Shown piece after piece: positions 5,799 through 6,119 of a stretch of DNA of 6,119 nt. This stretch comes from a bacterium (GTDB lineage Bacteria > Patescibacteriota > Minisyncoccia > Minisyncoccales > Minisyncoccaceae). Location: contig JALNZJ010000045.1 in assembly GCA_023229485.1 (NCBI GenBank), positions 1 to 6,119 of the forward strand, given 5' to 3'. Within the stretch, counting starts at the first letter, position 1. Each line of letters begins with the position of its first letter. The notes under the pieces are model-generated. The model did not search any database. It saw only the letters and a program-made list of their open reading frames with translations, and was not told the origin of the DNA. Made by a program: the position numbers and the translations under genes.

Positions 5799-6119
5799 AT
5801 GTCTAGACAATACCCAATTGAAAAATACAGGAATATTGGTATTATTGCCCATATTGATGCGGGGAAAACAACAACTAGTGAAAGAGTTCTTTTTTATACT
5901 GGAGTTTCCCATAAAATAGGTGAGGTCCACGAGGGTGCTGCTACTATGGATTGGATGGAGCAAGAAAGAGAGAGAGGTATTACCATTACTTCTGCTGCAA
6001 CTACTTGTTTTTGGTGTCCTGGAGATTATTTAAAAAAGGAAAAAAAGGATGAATATCGTTTAAATTTGATTGATACTCCTGGACATATTGATTTTACTGC
6101 TGAGGTGCAACGAAGCTTG
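5799..6119 (+). CDS. fusA: Elongation factor G, N-terminal part (runs off the right edge)
   Basis: Translational GTPase that drives ribosomal translocation and, with RRF, ribosome recycling. The visible 107 codons cover the start of the G domain: P-loop [10 protein letters not shown] (18-27), [20 protein letters not shown] (33-52), switch I with [11 protein letters not shown] (59-69) and the G3 motif DTPGH (92-96), then FTAEVQRSL at the edge. The start [20 protein letters not shown] is at the normal distance from the P-loop. QRSL replaces the more usual ERSL. It is third in the str order after rpsL and rpsG, but 138 bp away from rpsG behind a terminator-like hairpin, so it may be expressed partly on its own. 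No Shine-Dalgarno is visible. EF-G rather than LepA, EF-Tu or a TetM-type protein is indicated by [12 protein letters not shown] and by the gene order. Confidence 0.97.
   Translation, partial: MSRQYPIEKYRNIGIIAHIDAGKTTTSERVLFYTGVSHKIGEVHEGAATMDWMEQERERGITITSAATTCFWCPGDYLKKEKKDEYRLNLIDTPGHIDFTAEVQRSL

Noticed and set aside
1..6119. Alternative genetic code (UGA as Gly, as in some Patescibacteria)
   Set aside because: No in-frame TGA occurs in any of the five genes, glycine is encoded by GGN, and the complete genes stop with TAG or TAA, so there is no evidence for recoding.

Overview
The window looks like a chromosomal housekeeping segment from an AT-rich bacterium, most plausibly a member of the Patescibacteria (Candidate Phyla Radiation, Parcubacteria-like). 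That placement is an inference from protein style: a LeuRS with FAIKTGIHP and two zinc-knuckle pairs, a GlmS with AEGTAGGELKHG, and an S7 ending in AHFAW. It is also consistent with weak or absent Shine-Dalgarno sequences before every visible start. The standard genetic code fits: no in-frame TGA was seen, and the four complete genes end in TAG, TAA, TAA and TAA.

Layout. Positions 1-2283 carry leuS (leucyl-tRNA synthetase), cut at its 5' end by the window edge. A 94-bp gap holds a good sigma70-type promoter and two small palindromes. Positions 2378-4219 carry a complete glmS (glucosamine-6-phosphate synthase), followed by a strong intrinsic terminator. A 553-bp gap (4220-4772) follows. It contains an apparent minus-strand transcription unit with a consensus -35, about 245 nt of nested inverted repeats and a hairpin-plus-T8 terminator. 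It also contains the plus-strand promoter and a structured leader for the next operon. Positions 4773-5660 carry rpsL and rpsG (30S proteins S12 and S7), 6 bp apart. A 138-bp spacer with a terminator-like hairpin leads into fusA (elongation factor G), which starts at 5799 and runs off the right edge.

How they fit. rpsL-rpsG-fusA is the conserved str operon: S12 and S7 are small-subunit proteins and EF-G drives translocation on that ribosome. leuS charges tRNA-Leu. glmS feeds hexosamine precursors into cell-wall synthesis. These are ordinary core functions. The accessory interest lies in the non-coding parts: the unexplained structured minus-strand unit between glmS and rpsL, the folded rpsL leader, and the hairpin between rpsG and fusA. 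S12 also has Thr at the key streptomycin-site lysine. No mobile element, CRISPR array, tRNA or rRNA was seen.
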